DNA of 64,000 nucleotides, taken from the NCBI RefSeq assembly GCF_016545825.1, contig NC_052612.1, positions 3,720,001-3,784,000 of the forward strand, given 5' to 3'. Both the position numbers and the translations under genes were made by a program. Below, one piece after another: positions 50,606 to 62,104 of this stretch. How positions within the stretch are numbered: position 1 is the stretch's first letter; each line of letters opens with the position of its first letter. The notes beneath the pieces are model-generated. The model saw only the letters and a list, made by a program, of their open reading frames with translations. It was not told the DNA's origin and made no database searches. This DNA comes from Eucalyptus grandis. Lineage: Eukaryota > Streptophyta > Magnoliopsida > Myrtales > Myrtaceae.

Positions 50606-53600
50606 ATGGGCTTAAACTCTGTCCATCATGCCCCCAGCAAGAAGTAATGAAAGCGAAGAGATACACATGCATTGATGTTTTCTCCATCACGGGAGCTTGG
50701 GCAAAACATTTAGAAAAAAGGGTCCTACTTATCCTTGTTCTTAATGAACGAAATTAAGATTTTAATTGGTGAACTACGTTAACTGTTTTGATTAAGAAAA
50801 GAAAAAGAACTTGGAGCCAAGGAGAATATAATGCCAAAAAAGAATTGTCTACGGACTGCATTGGCAAAGAAATCAAAGCATATTCTACTGTTCATCTTCT
50901 TGCATTTTGGACAATTTTCCCTATTGGGGATAATTGTCCAAAATGTCTTTAGTCTTTTTATGAGCATGTATCATCAGTTACCATCAAAGAGAATGATTAT
51001 GAGATCCGAAGAAACATAAGAAATAAATGAAAGATCATCTTCTTACAAATACAGAAAAGATGGAAGAGCTGCTTTTGCAAAAGCGTAATTTGACCGGTTC
51101 ATATTTACCCAAGTTGTTGGTTGAAGCTAACGCCCTAAGGCATGTCTCTCCCATTTGACTTGTGGCGACAGCTTGAGATATGGATGGTTTTAACTCTAGC
51201 TTGATAATTGTTTCCTTCAAGACAGAAGTTGATAGATGGTAACCGGTTAGAACATGATGAGAACAAGATTCTATGCTGTATTAAATCCAGATGTCCGTAA
51301 CTGGTTTTGGACAAGAAATCCAGACCTCAGTAATTTGAATCGTGACCTAAAGGATAGCTGAGAGCATTTTTCCCAGAAACACAACGAATTAATGAGTTTT
51401 CGCTATTCACTAATCAAAACGCATTTTTAACAAACTTAGCATGTATCATTCCCCAAACCACTTTATTCTCATGGGTTTGGACACAATCAAAATGTTGTCA
51501 ACAACACCAACTGTACAAATTTGTTCTAAAATCACCTATGGCCCCAGGGCGACAATTTAATTATGTGCTTCTAGGGAAAATTGTCCAAAAAGTCCTAAAC
51601 CTATTGCAGTTTTGTCAATTTAGTCCTAAACCTTTTAATTTTGCCAATTAAGTCCTAAACATTTTCACTTCTTGCCAATTAAGTCCATCCGGCCAATTTT
51701 GGCCGGAAAATGCTGACATGGACGCCGATGGTGCCACGTAGGATTTCCGGCGCGACGTGGACAATTTTTAATAATATTTTTAAATTTTTAAATTTTTTTA
51801 AATTTTTTGAATTTTTTTATTTTCTGTTTTTTTCCTTTTTTTTTTTTTTTTCTTTTTGGCCTTTTCCGGTGGCCGGCCACCGGCCACAAGCGACGGCCGG
51901 CCACGGTCACAGCAGGCCGGCTAGCCTCGCCCTCCACGGGCGAGGCCCAACCGGGCTATGGCGACACCGAGCGAGGCCAACCTGGCCCCGGCAAGGGCTG
52001 GCCTCGCCAGATCTCGGCAAGGGGAGCCCTCGCCGGGCTCGCCCTCGCCCAGGCTAGCGTCGGCCTCGCCCGCCATAGGTGAGGCCCGACCGAGCGACGG
52101 CAACACCCAGCAAGGGCCGGCCTCGCCAGATCTGGGCGAGGGGAGCCCTTGCCGGGGCTCGACCTCGCCTGGGTGAGCGTCGGCCTCACCCTGACCAGAT
52201 CTGGCGAGGCCGGCACTCGCCCTTGGTCGGGCGGGCGTCGGCCTGCTGCTAGTGGCCAGCCATCGCTCGTCCGGCCGGGGCGAGGGCCGGCCTCGCCGAG
52301 ATCTGGGTCCGGGCGAGGCCGACGCTCGCCCGGTGAGGGTTCCCTCGCGATCCGGCGAGGCGGGCCCTCGCCGAGGCTAGAGCAGCCTCGCTTGGCGTCG
52401 CCGTCGCCCGGCCGAGCCTCGCACGTGGCGAGCAAGGTCAGCCAACCGTCGCATGTGGCCGGTGGCCGGCCACCAAAAAAGGCCAAAAATAAAAAAAAAT
52501 AAAAACAAGGAAAAAAACATAAAATTTAAAATTTAAAAATTTTTATTAAAATTGTCCACGTCAGCGCCGGTAGTCCTACGTGGCACCGCCGGCGTCCACG
52601 TTAGCATTTTCCAGCCAAAATTGGCCGGATGGACTTAATTGGCAAGAAGTGAAAAGGTTTAGGATTCAATTGGCAAAGTTAAAAGGTTTATGACTGAATT
52701 GGCAAAATTGCAATAGGTTTAGGACTTTTGGACAATTCTCCATGTGCTTCTATTTACACGACTTTCAGTAGGGGACTATGTGGGCCTGCAGTGAATTTAT
52801 CCTAATGATTCCTTGTCAATGACTGTATAGTTGGAACCATGGTGTGATGAGCATCACATAGTGCTAATTAAAGCATGAAAGGTTCATGGAGTCTGGGTTA
52901 AGCATATCCTTATTACAAACGTAAATGTTCGCATGAATGCCAATTGTGTGTGCTTTGCTAGTTGTTTATGGAACTACATAACATTAACTATCCTGAGAGA
53001 ATCAACAAAGTGACCAACTGCGCAAAACACTGACCATCTTGAGGCTTTGCTCGCCAGAACTCTTTCGAGGGCATTTCATGCCCTAGCGCAAGGTCTCATT
53101 GGTATAGAACCAACATCATAGTTTGAGTTGGACCTGATTATGAGAGTCAACTGAATGGGCCAATTGGACATAGTAGATTATTGGAAACTTATTAGGGAGA
53201 AATAAAAAAGAAGGCAGGTAAGCCCGATTTCAACGAGGAATTCTTGCAAGAATACTCTGCTCTAACCTTTTCCATTTTCAATCATTCAAGGATAGAAATA
53301 TGGTAAGCATAAGTAGGTCAAATAAATTGCTAATAAATGCGACTAGATCTGGTAGCAATAAACTTCCAAGTTCTGACCCCAGATTACCGACCAGTCCAAA
53401 TCCGAAATGCTAATGGATTATCTTATGAAGGATGTCCACTTGCCAATTGATTCCAAGCATTTCTTTTTTTTTTCCAAGCCAATTTCTCAAAAGAATTCCA
53501 CCATACAGAAGCCTTATCATAAGAATTCTGTCAATTCTCGATGCAATGGCAAGCGTGTAGTCCCTTGACCTAGCATTAGGACAAAACTTACAACTCTGTC

Positions 53601-53739
53601 ACAAAGCAAAGAACACTCACATATCAATGCTGAACATAGTACCAGTTCATTACCAGCAGATGTGGAAGTTCACAGCTTTTCACCATCCTGAATCAGTGAC
53701 ATGTTTAGTCCCACGTCCTTGTGAGACTTTACTTGGCAG
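50606..53739. repeat. Segmental duplication block, copy B (pair of 14988-17015)
   Basis: Collinear and in the same orientation as 14988-17015, with scattered substitutions and small indels. The size difference is due mainly to the 1168-bp Mutator-type element at 51574-52741. The right end stops abruptly at the large LTR-like sequence, exactly where copy A would enter the thioesterase pseudogene. Confidence 0.85.
51574..52741. mobile_element. Mutator-type element, 1168 bp, ~195-bp terminal inverted repeats, GC-rich core
   Basis: Left GGGAAAATTGTCCAAAAAGT and the complement of the right end, GGAGAATTGTCCAAAAGTCC, start inverted repeats that stay alignable for about 195 bp through GGCCAATTTTGGC and GCCACGTAGGA. 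The 11-bp ATGTGCTTCTA flanks both sides (51563-51573, 52742-52752). The homologous empty site near 15997 reads CCGTGCCTCTATTT once, without the insertion. The core (51860-52470) is very GC-rich and built of degenerate GCGAGGC/GCCTCGC words. Long open frames there are a base-composition effect. No transposase is seen, so the element is non-autonomous. Confidence 0.92.
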
Positions 53740-53759
53740 GAGCTCTTACTCCTCAACAT

Positions 53760-56696
53760 TGTTGCGACCGAATTTTCGGGTGTGAACCACCTAAAATCAG
53801 GCTAATGGATTACTAAGCCTAAACTTAACTCGGGCTCTCCTAAACCCATACAAATTCGCGACTTAAGGTTCAAATTTCTTAACATGCAAATAAATTTTAT
53901 CTAAAAATCGCCACTAATCAATTTATGGTATGTTTAATATATGAATGTCATATTTCCGTGCAAAAGAAAAAAATTACGGTAGGTCGATTAGACACCTAAG
54001 TAAAATAATAGGAGAATTATTTTACTCCTATAAACTAGAGACTTTGGGTACGGGGATTTGGTTATACTAGATTTTTCTAATGCCCTTTCGGTACCATTAT
54101 TTTATTTTCAAAAATGCTTTTGCAGGCAGCTTAAGTTGATTTTAAATCTATCTCCCTAACATGTGAGGTTATCATGCGGGTGCGCAAACCACCAATTTAA
54201 CATCCAAGAAAGCAATTAAATAATGCAGAACTTACCTCAAAGCAACGAAAACAACTGTGTTGTTAGATCAGAATTTATATCAACAATCCTAGATATGATT
54301 TCTAATTAATAAGCAATCACTCAATTTTCGCTTTCACTTTTTAACGAGACTATAATCCATATACAATGCAATGCTTTTAATCTAATATGAAATGATATGG
54401 CATGACAACATGTATGAATGAATAAATTTTTTTGTGATTTCTTAATGAACATGCAATAATTAAATATGCAATTTAAATTAACCGAAATGACTTCATTCTA
54501 ATGACGTGTAATGCAATGCAATGACGCACAAAATTATTTTAACTAAAATGACATGTGACATACAATTTAATATGTGAGCTACATGTCACGCGACATTTAT
54601 TAAATGATCTAATCTAATGACAGGCAATTTCTAATTAAATGAACCTAACAATAGTCAATAAATGACATGCATTTCATAAACCTAGTTCTATATGACATGG
54701 GCATTTTTATTTTCCTAACAAAAACATGCAATTTATCTAGGAAAAATTATCTACCTATAATTGATAAACATGCAATCCTAACATGCAATGATGTGCAAAG
54801 AATGCCCTAATTTAACATGATATATGCATGATGATTTTTTTTTTGTTTCTTTTTATAAAATTCGAAATTTAAAATTGTCAAATAATTAAACGTGCCATTT
54901 AAATTAAAGAAAACTAACATCCTAAATGAACGCATTTTTGGATTTTCTTATTTAAAAATTCGAAATAAGATTACAATTCTAAACATGCAAAATAACCATA
55001 AGACTAGGAACATTCTAAAACAAACTTAACCCTAATTTGATTTTTTTGGATTTTTTCCTTTTATGAAAATAAAATTGTTTACACCACGACATCAAATCAA
55101 GCAAGACAATGTTGATATCCAAAATTGGCGAATCATATCTCGCGCGTGAGATCGGGTTGATCAATTTTAAAATTAAATCACGAATGAATCTCGCGCTTGA
55201 GATTGGATTCTCGATTTTTGCAAGGGATTGCAAGTCGGATTTCAGGCGCAAAAAATCGGACTGACAACCCCTCAATTCATGTTGGAATATCAATCATATA
55301 TTTAGGAACAACTTCACTAAAAAGCAAGCTATAGAAGAAAATAAAAACAAACAATAAATAAATAAATAAAAAGACTACCTAATCCTCTTTTTCTCTTTTT
55401 TTTTTTTTCTTTTTCCCAAAAAGTGGGCTTGCTCGTGCGGCTGGTCACCGGCTCCGATGAAGGGCGGCGGATCAGAGGTCTGGCAGGGCGAAACTCCGGT
55501 GAGGGTGGCAACGGGCAGAGGTAGGTCGCAGGGCTTTGGCTCCGAGCAACAGGGCGTCGAGATCAAGGCCGTCGGTCGCTGGTCCTCAGGGCAATCGGGC
55601 TCGGACAGAGCAGCGTCGGATCGGAAGGCTCGAGCAGCAGGGCGGTAGTGGTGCGCGGTAGAGCGGAGCGGCGAGCTCGCGGGTACAGAGGCGCGGCGGC
55701 GTCGGTTGCTGCAGAAGGTGCGGATCGGGTGGCACTCCGGCGCGGTGGCGAGCGAGCAGGAGGTCGCGGATCACAGTGGGCTGCAACAGAGGGCAGATCG
55801 GCTCGGCGGTACGGCTGATTTGGGGCTCCGGTGGCGTCGGGTCGCGATTGGGGGCAGAGACACGGCAAGGTCGGCGCGAGGCTAACCGAAGCGCGAGACT
55901 AGGGACTCGCAAGTTGCTGGTGTCTCGACGGAGGTGGTGCCGCTGGGCGTCAGCGCTGGGGTCGCGGGCCGGAGCAGGTGGCGGCGTCGGAGATGGCCGG
56001 CAGAGACGATTCCGGCGTCGACTGGTGCGGACGCGGGGCCTGCGCGGTCGAAGCCTCCCTGCGGAGAAGACGATCCGGTTTTTTTTTCTATTTTTTCTCT
56101 CTCTCTCTCTCTCTCACGTCACTCTCGCTCTGCCCACTCTGTACTTTCTGCAGAAGACTTTTTCACTTTTCTCAACCGGAGGAGGAATTTCTTCAATTTT
56201 TTGACTTCACCCTCAAGAAAGGAAAAACCCCATTTCTCCTCGCACACTGTTGCTTTTATTGGGTAGGAGATAGGTTTTCGATTTCCCACGTCTGCGATAT
56301 TATTTTTACCAACTTATCACATATTGATAAAGATTCAAGATTACGATAAAAATTTTCTCTAAATCTAAATCTTGCAAAGATAAATTGCAATATTTGTTTT
56401 CACATATATATACCCTATCCAAAAGATTCATATAGGAAAAATTTCAAAATTTCATTTTCACAAGATAATTTTCAATCAATAAAAAATACGCGCCAACTTT
56501 GCTTCTTCAGGGCTTACCCAACTAATTTGAACACATCCGCACTTAGGTCCAATAAATAAAATGCCAATTAAAACAAAATAATAAAATGCACCTAAATCTA
56601 TATGCTATGCAATTAATATATTTTTTTTGGATAAAATTAAAATCTAATTTTTAATGCGATAAATAACTAAACGGGCCATCAAAATTTAGTTGTCAC
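53760..56696. mobile_element. Large LTR-like sequence, about 2.9 kb, related to the 36413 solo LTR
   Basis: Starts TGTTGCGACCGAATTTTCGG and shares the first ~390 bp (ACCTAAAATCAGGCTAATGG, GCCCTTTCGGTACC) and last ~190 bp (TATATGCTATGCAATTAATA, GCGATAAATAACTAAA) with the 839-bp solo LTR. The middle is longer: AT-rich at 54170-55370 and GC-rich at 55430-56060, followed by a CT tract (56097-56115). No gag or pol domain and no second LTR are seen, so it is a long solo LTR or a non-autonomous element. The right end runs into the SEO pseudogene with a GTCAC overlap and appears to lack its final bases. Confidence 0.65.
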
Positions 56697-57378
56697 CGTA
56701 GAATACAGCTAAGTGATGAAAGGGCAATCGGAGCCTTATTAACCCATGAGAAGCTCGACAGTTGGTGAAAGAGCGAGACCAGCGTTTGGCGCAAATTTTT
56801 GGTGTCTAATGCCTTGCAACTGAGCTGATGACAGGACAATAAGTTGATGCAAGAGATCAGTTATTTGCAACCTCCAAACAGCAGGCTAGAATGCAAACAT
56901 TTTCAGAATATTAAAGCTTCATATGTTTAGTTCAAGCACATGCACACGGAAAAACTAGAAAACGAACAAAAACAAGTAGACTCGAAAGAAATCAATTACT
57001 GCGAGGGAGAATATGAAATACCTGACAAACCACTTCGTTGATGGCTGCTAAAGGTGGATTGAAGCCCTCTTTTAGAGGCTTGAAATCAGGGCTTCCAGTT
57101 CCCTGAGTGCCCTACGTTGAAGATCACTTTATTCTTAAAAAGGCTAGTTTTCGCTATTAATCTAAGTCAGACCCAATACTCACGAAAGATCTCGTTATGT
57201 CAAGCCATGATCAATTATTTGACCGACAAAAAAAAAAATAAAAATCCATGATCAATTCAGGAGCAAAGTTTGGTGTAAACCATTGTCAGTTCATACAAAA
57301 ACGAAATAACTCTTCTAACCAAAGGATATAAAGAGAGTAGTTACCGTGTAATGAACATGATTATAGGGCTGCAACCTA

Positions 57379-58765
57379 GGGTGCGCATGATAAAATTTCT
57401 GTTTCTCAATTTCTCTATTTCTCTGTTCCCCGGAATAGGTTTGGAGCAATCCGTTTGGTAACGCAATCTGATTTCTCTATTTCTGAAAACGATTTCTACT
57501 TCGTAAATAGAGAAATCGAAGAAATCATAAGCTGAAATTTTTAACTTCTTTGTTTCTGAAGTAGAAATAGATTTTTTTTTCTCCATTTGGGCATCCTTCT
57601 TCATTCACGGGCTTATCTCTTTTCAATTTGGGCGTTGCTTCTCTTTTCTCCTCTCAACGCTTCAACCAAACCCTAGCGACTCCGAAGAACCTACCCATCC
57701 TCGCCGTCGCCTCCTCCGTCCGCATCTCCAAAGAACCTGTTGATCCTCACCGTCACCTCCTCTGTCTGCCTCCTTCGTCCGCGTCTCCAAAAAACCTTTC
57801 CATCCTTGCCGTCGCCTCCTCTATCCACTGTCTCGATGATGCAGAACCAACGTAGCTGAGACTTGCTCGGTAAAGGCCACATCACAGAGACGTATCAATT
57901 CGAACTCAGAATTTAAGCAAGGTCTCTGTGATGTAGAGAAGATGGTCGATGGTGATTAATGTGCAATTTGTTATTGGTTTTGGTTTGAGAAGTCTGTAAA
58001 ATCCTGAGAAGTGACGATCTAAAGCAACAAGCTAAAGGGCGTGATTTCTTTCTCTCTTTTTTGCCTGGAAACATGACTGCATTGACTAGCTGGTGGAGTA
58101 GCGCAGGAGGAAGAGATGGTGCTGGAATGAGAAATGCTATTCTACTTGCAGAAGGAAAAGTTAGAGTTAACTCCTTGAAATAGCCATTCTCATGGGAAGT
58201 TTATTCCAAATTTCTGAGTGATCAGTGAAGTCATGAACTGAACGTTGGAATAGTTTCTCCAGCATAAGGAGAAGACAATAGAATAATTAGCTTCTCGATT
58301 TGTTGCATGTACGTTATATCAGGAACAAATAAACCCTACCCATTGCAAGATGCTTTGCAAAATCAAAGCAAGTCATAATCGGTCGAACCATCCAAAGGGC
58401 CAACTTTTGTTGTGAGTTCACATGTTCTTGAATCAGAGCAGGTGGGTGACAAGTAGTTTAGTTTCAAATAGCTACAGAGCATTGTACACATAATCACAAT
58501 ATAGTACATGATAACATGAAAAGTTAGTATTATTTCGACTATTATTTTGTATTTGAGGATTTCCTATATTGTTATCTAATCAATTTCTATTCCTAGAAAT
58601 AGAACTTTTATTATGTTATCAAACAGATTTCTGTTTCAGAAATAGAAATTTTGAGTCGTTATCAAATGAGCTTTTTTGCTCAGAAACTTGTCCGGGGAAT
58701 AGAAATTGAGAAATTGATTTCTGGCCAGAAATCAATTTCTGAAACAGAAATTGTCATGCGCACCC
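57379..58765. mobile_element. Harbinger-like element, 1387 bp, CTA target duplication, empty site known
   Basis: The left end GGGTGCGCATGATAAAATTT mirrors the right end, whose complement reads GGGTGCGCATGACAATTTCT. CTA flanks both sides. The homologous SEO intron at about 8400-8412 reads GCAACCTAATGGCC with a single CTA, giving the exact empty site. Subterminal repeats (CCGTTTGGTAACG, CGTTATCAAATGAGC) match the 49132 element. The left third (57665-57840) has three imperfect ~60-bp tandem units of CCGTCGCCTCCT type that are open on the plus strand. No transposase motif is recognised. Confidence 0.9.
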
Positions 58766-59021
58766 CTAATGGCCAGAAAATCTCCTCTGGCCTAATGAGT
58801 CGGAAGAACAATTTTCGGTAAGCGTGGACAAATGCCATTCATTTGCAAAAGCACTAGTCATTTACATAATTTGTTTAACTCATTTGTTACATAACCTCCT
58901 ATCTATATCCGTTGATTGGGGTAGCCAGTAAATTTTTCTAAATTAAAACTCTCATGTCAAGATGATGAAATTGGTGTATGTGATAAATGGTTTATGCATA
59001 CATCGAATCATACAAAAATAG

Positions 59022-59023
<2 letters not shown>

Positions 59024-59066
<43 letters not shown>
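59024..59066. repeat. AAT microsatellite in SEO pseudogene intron 1
   Basis: About 14 ATA units. The homologous site near 8660 has only about four, so the tract expanded in this copy. Confidence 0.95.
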
Positions 59067-59069
<3 letters not shown>

Positions 59070-60438
59070 TGGCTTGACAGTAAAAAGCTTGAGCTTAAAG
59101 TGGCCAAAAAAAATTGTGACAAAAAAACAAAAGATCTATTAAAAATATTGTCTCGTGTCGCTTGACAATTGAGTTACGTTCCTCAACCTGATAATTTAAG
59201 TTTTTGAGTTGAACTTTCTAACGTATCCCTTTATCGAAATGCATAATTACTTAAATTAGTGCTTGTTTAAAGTACATGAATAATGCAGCACCTTCTAAGT
59301 CGGCAGCAGAGCAACCAGAAAAGCAAGCGGGGCCCGTGTAGGTCATTCAATGCACTATCGCCTCCAGGAACGAGGTTTATTATACTATTGCTTAGATTAG
59401 TGTTTTCTACAGTTCATGGATATTTTAATACCTCTTTTGAGAATAATTGTTTCCCCTTTCTTGTTCTCCTTCAGCCATTGGAAGAGCAAAGCAACCAGAA
59501 AAGCAAACGTGGTCCACGTAGCCAGTTTAATATATTATCACTTGTAGGTACGAGGTTCAATGTGGATCAGATTCTTACAATCCCAAATCTAATTTGACTT
59601 GTTTTTTTGTTTATTACTTATCTAAACAATATATATATCTTTCTCTCAACGTTCTCATGAAGAAAAAACATAAGCTGATCGATAATCGTATCATCACCAT
59701 TTCATTAGAAGTCTTAATATTAAAATGGTTTCAGCCACCTCAAAAAAGGGAGGAAGTTTGTTTATAAAATAGTCAAAAGTATATTATTAAATGAAAAATC
59801 ATTTTCATTTTATGCTCTATCAAGATTATCACTGCATGGAATAATAAGAAAATGTAAACCAAATAAGATTGGAATCCCAATAAATTTACTTATGAGTTTT
59901 TATCCACCGCGCCCCAACTTCGTTTTTTTAAATGACCATCAATAGTTTTCTTTTTTAACTAAGCAAGGAATTGAACACAAAAGAAGTATAACACAGAATG
60001 AATGTAATCACACATGCAAAATTCAGCAAAATCGGAGCATACACTATTAGGGTAAAGAAAAATGTCCACGTGCAGTCTAACCTTAATTGTAGGACTATAA
60101 CAACTAGCCTTTCACTGACCATTAAATCAATGGAAGAGAAGGTCATTAGTACAAAGTGTTTAAACACTGATGTTATATGATATTCCACAAAAAAATTGCA
60201 TTACGTTGGTGATTACCTTAGGGTTGACAATGGAGTCGACGATAGCAGTTGTTCCTTGAAGGGTGTTCTCGACGAGATGGAAGAGAGACTGAACATCCAC
60301 GTCTCCTTCCTCAGGAGCGTGAGTGTTCACCATCTCCTTCATGAACTTCTTGTCATCGAAAGAAGCAAGCAGGTTGGTCCACATGCGCTGGTCTGGCTTC
60401 CCTAGGAGCTGGTTAATGAAATTGTCCATTTTGAATCT

Positions 60439-60441
<3 letters not shown>

Positions 60442-60502
<61 letters not shown>
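60442..60502. repeat. Expanded GA/CT tract at SEO pseudogene 5' UTR
   Basis: About 30 GA units against about 16 in the intact gene's 5' UTR, at the same distance from the ATG. Confidence 0.95.
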
Positions 60503-60505
<3 letters not shown>

Positions 60506-60596
60506 TAGGGTTGAGTGATGTTTATAAAGAGCAAAGAAGGGAAGGAAGAGGATGCAGTGGTGTGGTGTGGTGTGGGGAGAACTAAAGGTGCATGCA

Positions 60597-60606
60597 CTAT
60601 TTATAG
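60597..60606 (-). promoter_or_regulatory. TATA box of the SEO pseudogene, cut off by a copia insertion
   Basis: CTATAAATAG on the gene strand, identical to the box of the intact gene. The copia LTR begins at 60608, two bases beyond it, so the native upstream promoter is displaced and the sequence next to the TATA box is now LTR. Confidence 0.65.
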
Positions 60607-60607
60607 T

Positions 60608-61321
60608 TGTTGCAATAAAGGCGAGCGATCGAACAATAATATAGACAGAGAAGAAAATATATCGGACACCAGATTTACGTGGTTCAGTCGTAAAGACCTA
60701 CGTTCACGGAGAGAACAGCAGCGAATTTCACTATAGATCAAGCGATATAAGGAGATTACACACTCAAATCACTAAAACACTCTCTCGGTGTTTCCCAAGT
60801 TCTAATTACACCCAATAACACACGCAGTGTTTAGCCCAGAAATTCCTCAATAAATAATTTCACAATCTCACGAAGGAATTACACGCAAATCTTACCACAA
60901 GATTTAATTGGCTTCAACACTAAACTTTCTTGAATGTAATTCACGAACAAGAACGACAGAGAAAATCCCTCCCAAGCACTCGACGACGAGACGGCGCTTC
61001 AAGACCAATTCTTCACGATCAACCTTCTTCCATCCATGGCCATAAGTCTATATATATATAAGTGAAACCCTTATTCCTTTGCCAACTTCTAATAGGATTT
61101 TGTTTCCTATTCAAAACATATCTTTGTATATTTTAAACAAAATCCAAGTCCTAGTCAAAGTTGGACTTTCCTATTTTAGCGGCCAAACTCTCCAACGCAG
61201 ATTCGAATTTTGCGAAGTTGATCTTCGGATCTTCTTTGCTTAATTTCAGTTGTCCACAACATATCCAATTCAGAATATTCGGAATTTCATATTGGACTCA
61301 AACTCGAGACATATTTTAACA
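60608..61321 (-). repeat. 3' LTR of the copia derivative
   Basis: 714 bp with TG...CA termini on either strand. The first ~105 bp align with the start of the other LTR at 63891-64000, including ACACCAGATTTACGTGGTTC. A TATATATATA tract lies at about 61050-61059. Confidence 0.85.
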
Positions 61322-61562
61322 ATCTCCACCTTGGCTCGACGTTTGAGCCAAGTTACAATCGCTTTGCAAAAATTCAAACTCTGCTGCTACTCTTCCATAG
61401 CCCTCGATGGGCTTAACCGCCACAGATATTATCCAAGTCCAAGCTTCGCTTGAACTTAGCCATAACCGAGGACCTCATCAGAATACCAACTCCACATGCA
61501 CCTTTAACTGCTCCGCAAGGATTTTCCGACGCAACCTCCTTAACTGCAGATAAAGCAAAACC

Positions 61563-61778
61563 TTTTTTTTTTTTTGGGACTGGAGGAACCGCTTTGGCCG
61601 ACAGCCGCCACGTAAACCCCCAAGTGTCGCTAGCCTAGGACCCACCACCAGGGCGCCACGCTTAAATCACCAAATGGCCTACCAGCCTCCCTTCAACTTG
61701 CGTTGAAGGGGCTTCGAACTCTGGATCTCCCATTTGGAGGTCTGGAGCCTACTCAACGGAGCCATCACGACCGGTGGT
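61563..61778 (-). mobile_element. tRNA-derived SINE (family S2) nested in copia, 14-bp target duplication
   Basis: Perfect direct repeats GATAAAGCAAAACC flank the insert (61549-61562 and 61779-61792). On the minus strand it begins ACCACCGGTCGTGATGGCTC, has A-box-like GTTGAGTAGG and B-box-like GAGTTCGAAGCCCC (about 61707-61720), and ends in a poly-A of 13, seen as T at 61563-61575. The body is 216 bp. It differs from the S1 SINEs at 34938 and 37655. The perfect target duplication shows that it is younger than the copia insertion. Confidence 0.88.
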
Positions 61779-62104
61779 GATAAAGCAAAACCATTATTGC
61801 ATCCATATCTATCAAGAGATAGAATACATACCTTGTTAATTTCAGCAATTATAGCAACCATTGGCTCTATAGGCTCCACCTCGCCATGGGCACCATCTGT
61901 GTCGATTACTTTGCTAGTACTCGTACTCGCTACCCCAGGAGTTTCTAGTCACAACTCCACCTCAAGCTGAACACCGTCTAGATCCTTATTAACATTGCCA
62001 TAAACACTCCTAGCTAGAAGTACTGGAGACTCATCAAGGGTAACTTCTCTACTGTTAACAGGTGAATTTATATCTGGGCACCACAACCGATCGCCCTGCT
62101 CACC

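Larger units (their letters stand above)
56692..60429 (-). pseudogene. SEO pseudogene, 5' part only
   Basis: Collinear with 7718-10091. Exon 1 (60429-60217) is still open, with THAPEEGDVDVQSL. Exon 2 is present at about 57092-57020. Only the first ~135 bases of exon 3 remain (about 56826-56692). The sequence stops inside exon 3 at the codons for VFYGD, where it meets the LTR-like sequence. An extra base in exon 3 (CTTAGCTGTATTC against CTTGCTGTATTC) shifts the frame. Intron 1 contains a 1387-bp Harbinger-like insertion. The SEO_C half, including the Cys-rich tail, is missing, so no functional filament protein can be made. Confidence 0.9.

Noticed and set aside
51956..52502. Long open frames on both strands (up to 176 codons)
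   Set aside because: They lie in the GC-rich repetitive core of a Mutator-type element. Stops are rare there because of base composition, and translations are Arg/Pro/Ala/Gly-rich with no family motif.
55563..56349. Overlapping open frames of 100-142 codons on both strands
   Set aside because: GC-rich middle of the large LTR-like sequence. Both strands are open and there is no domain or codon signal.
61563..61778. Possible tRNA gene (A and B box motifs)
   Set aside because: Flanking 14-bp direct repeats and the poly-A show a SINE. No complete cloverleaf is evident, and no true tRNA gene was found in the window.
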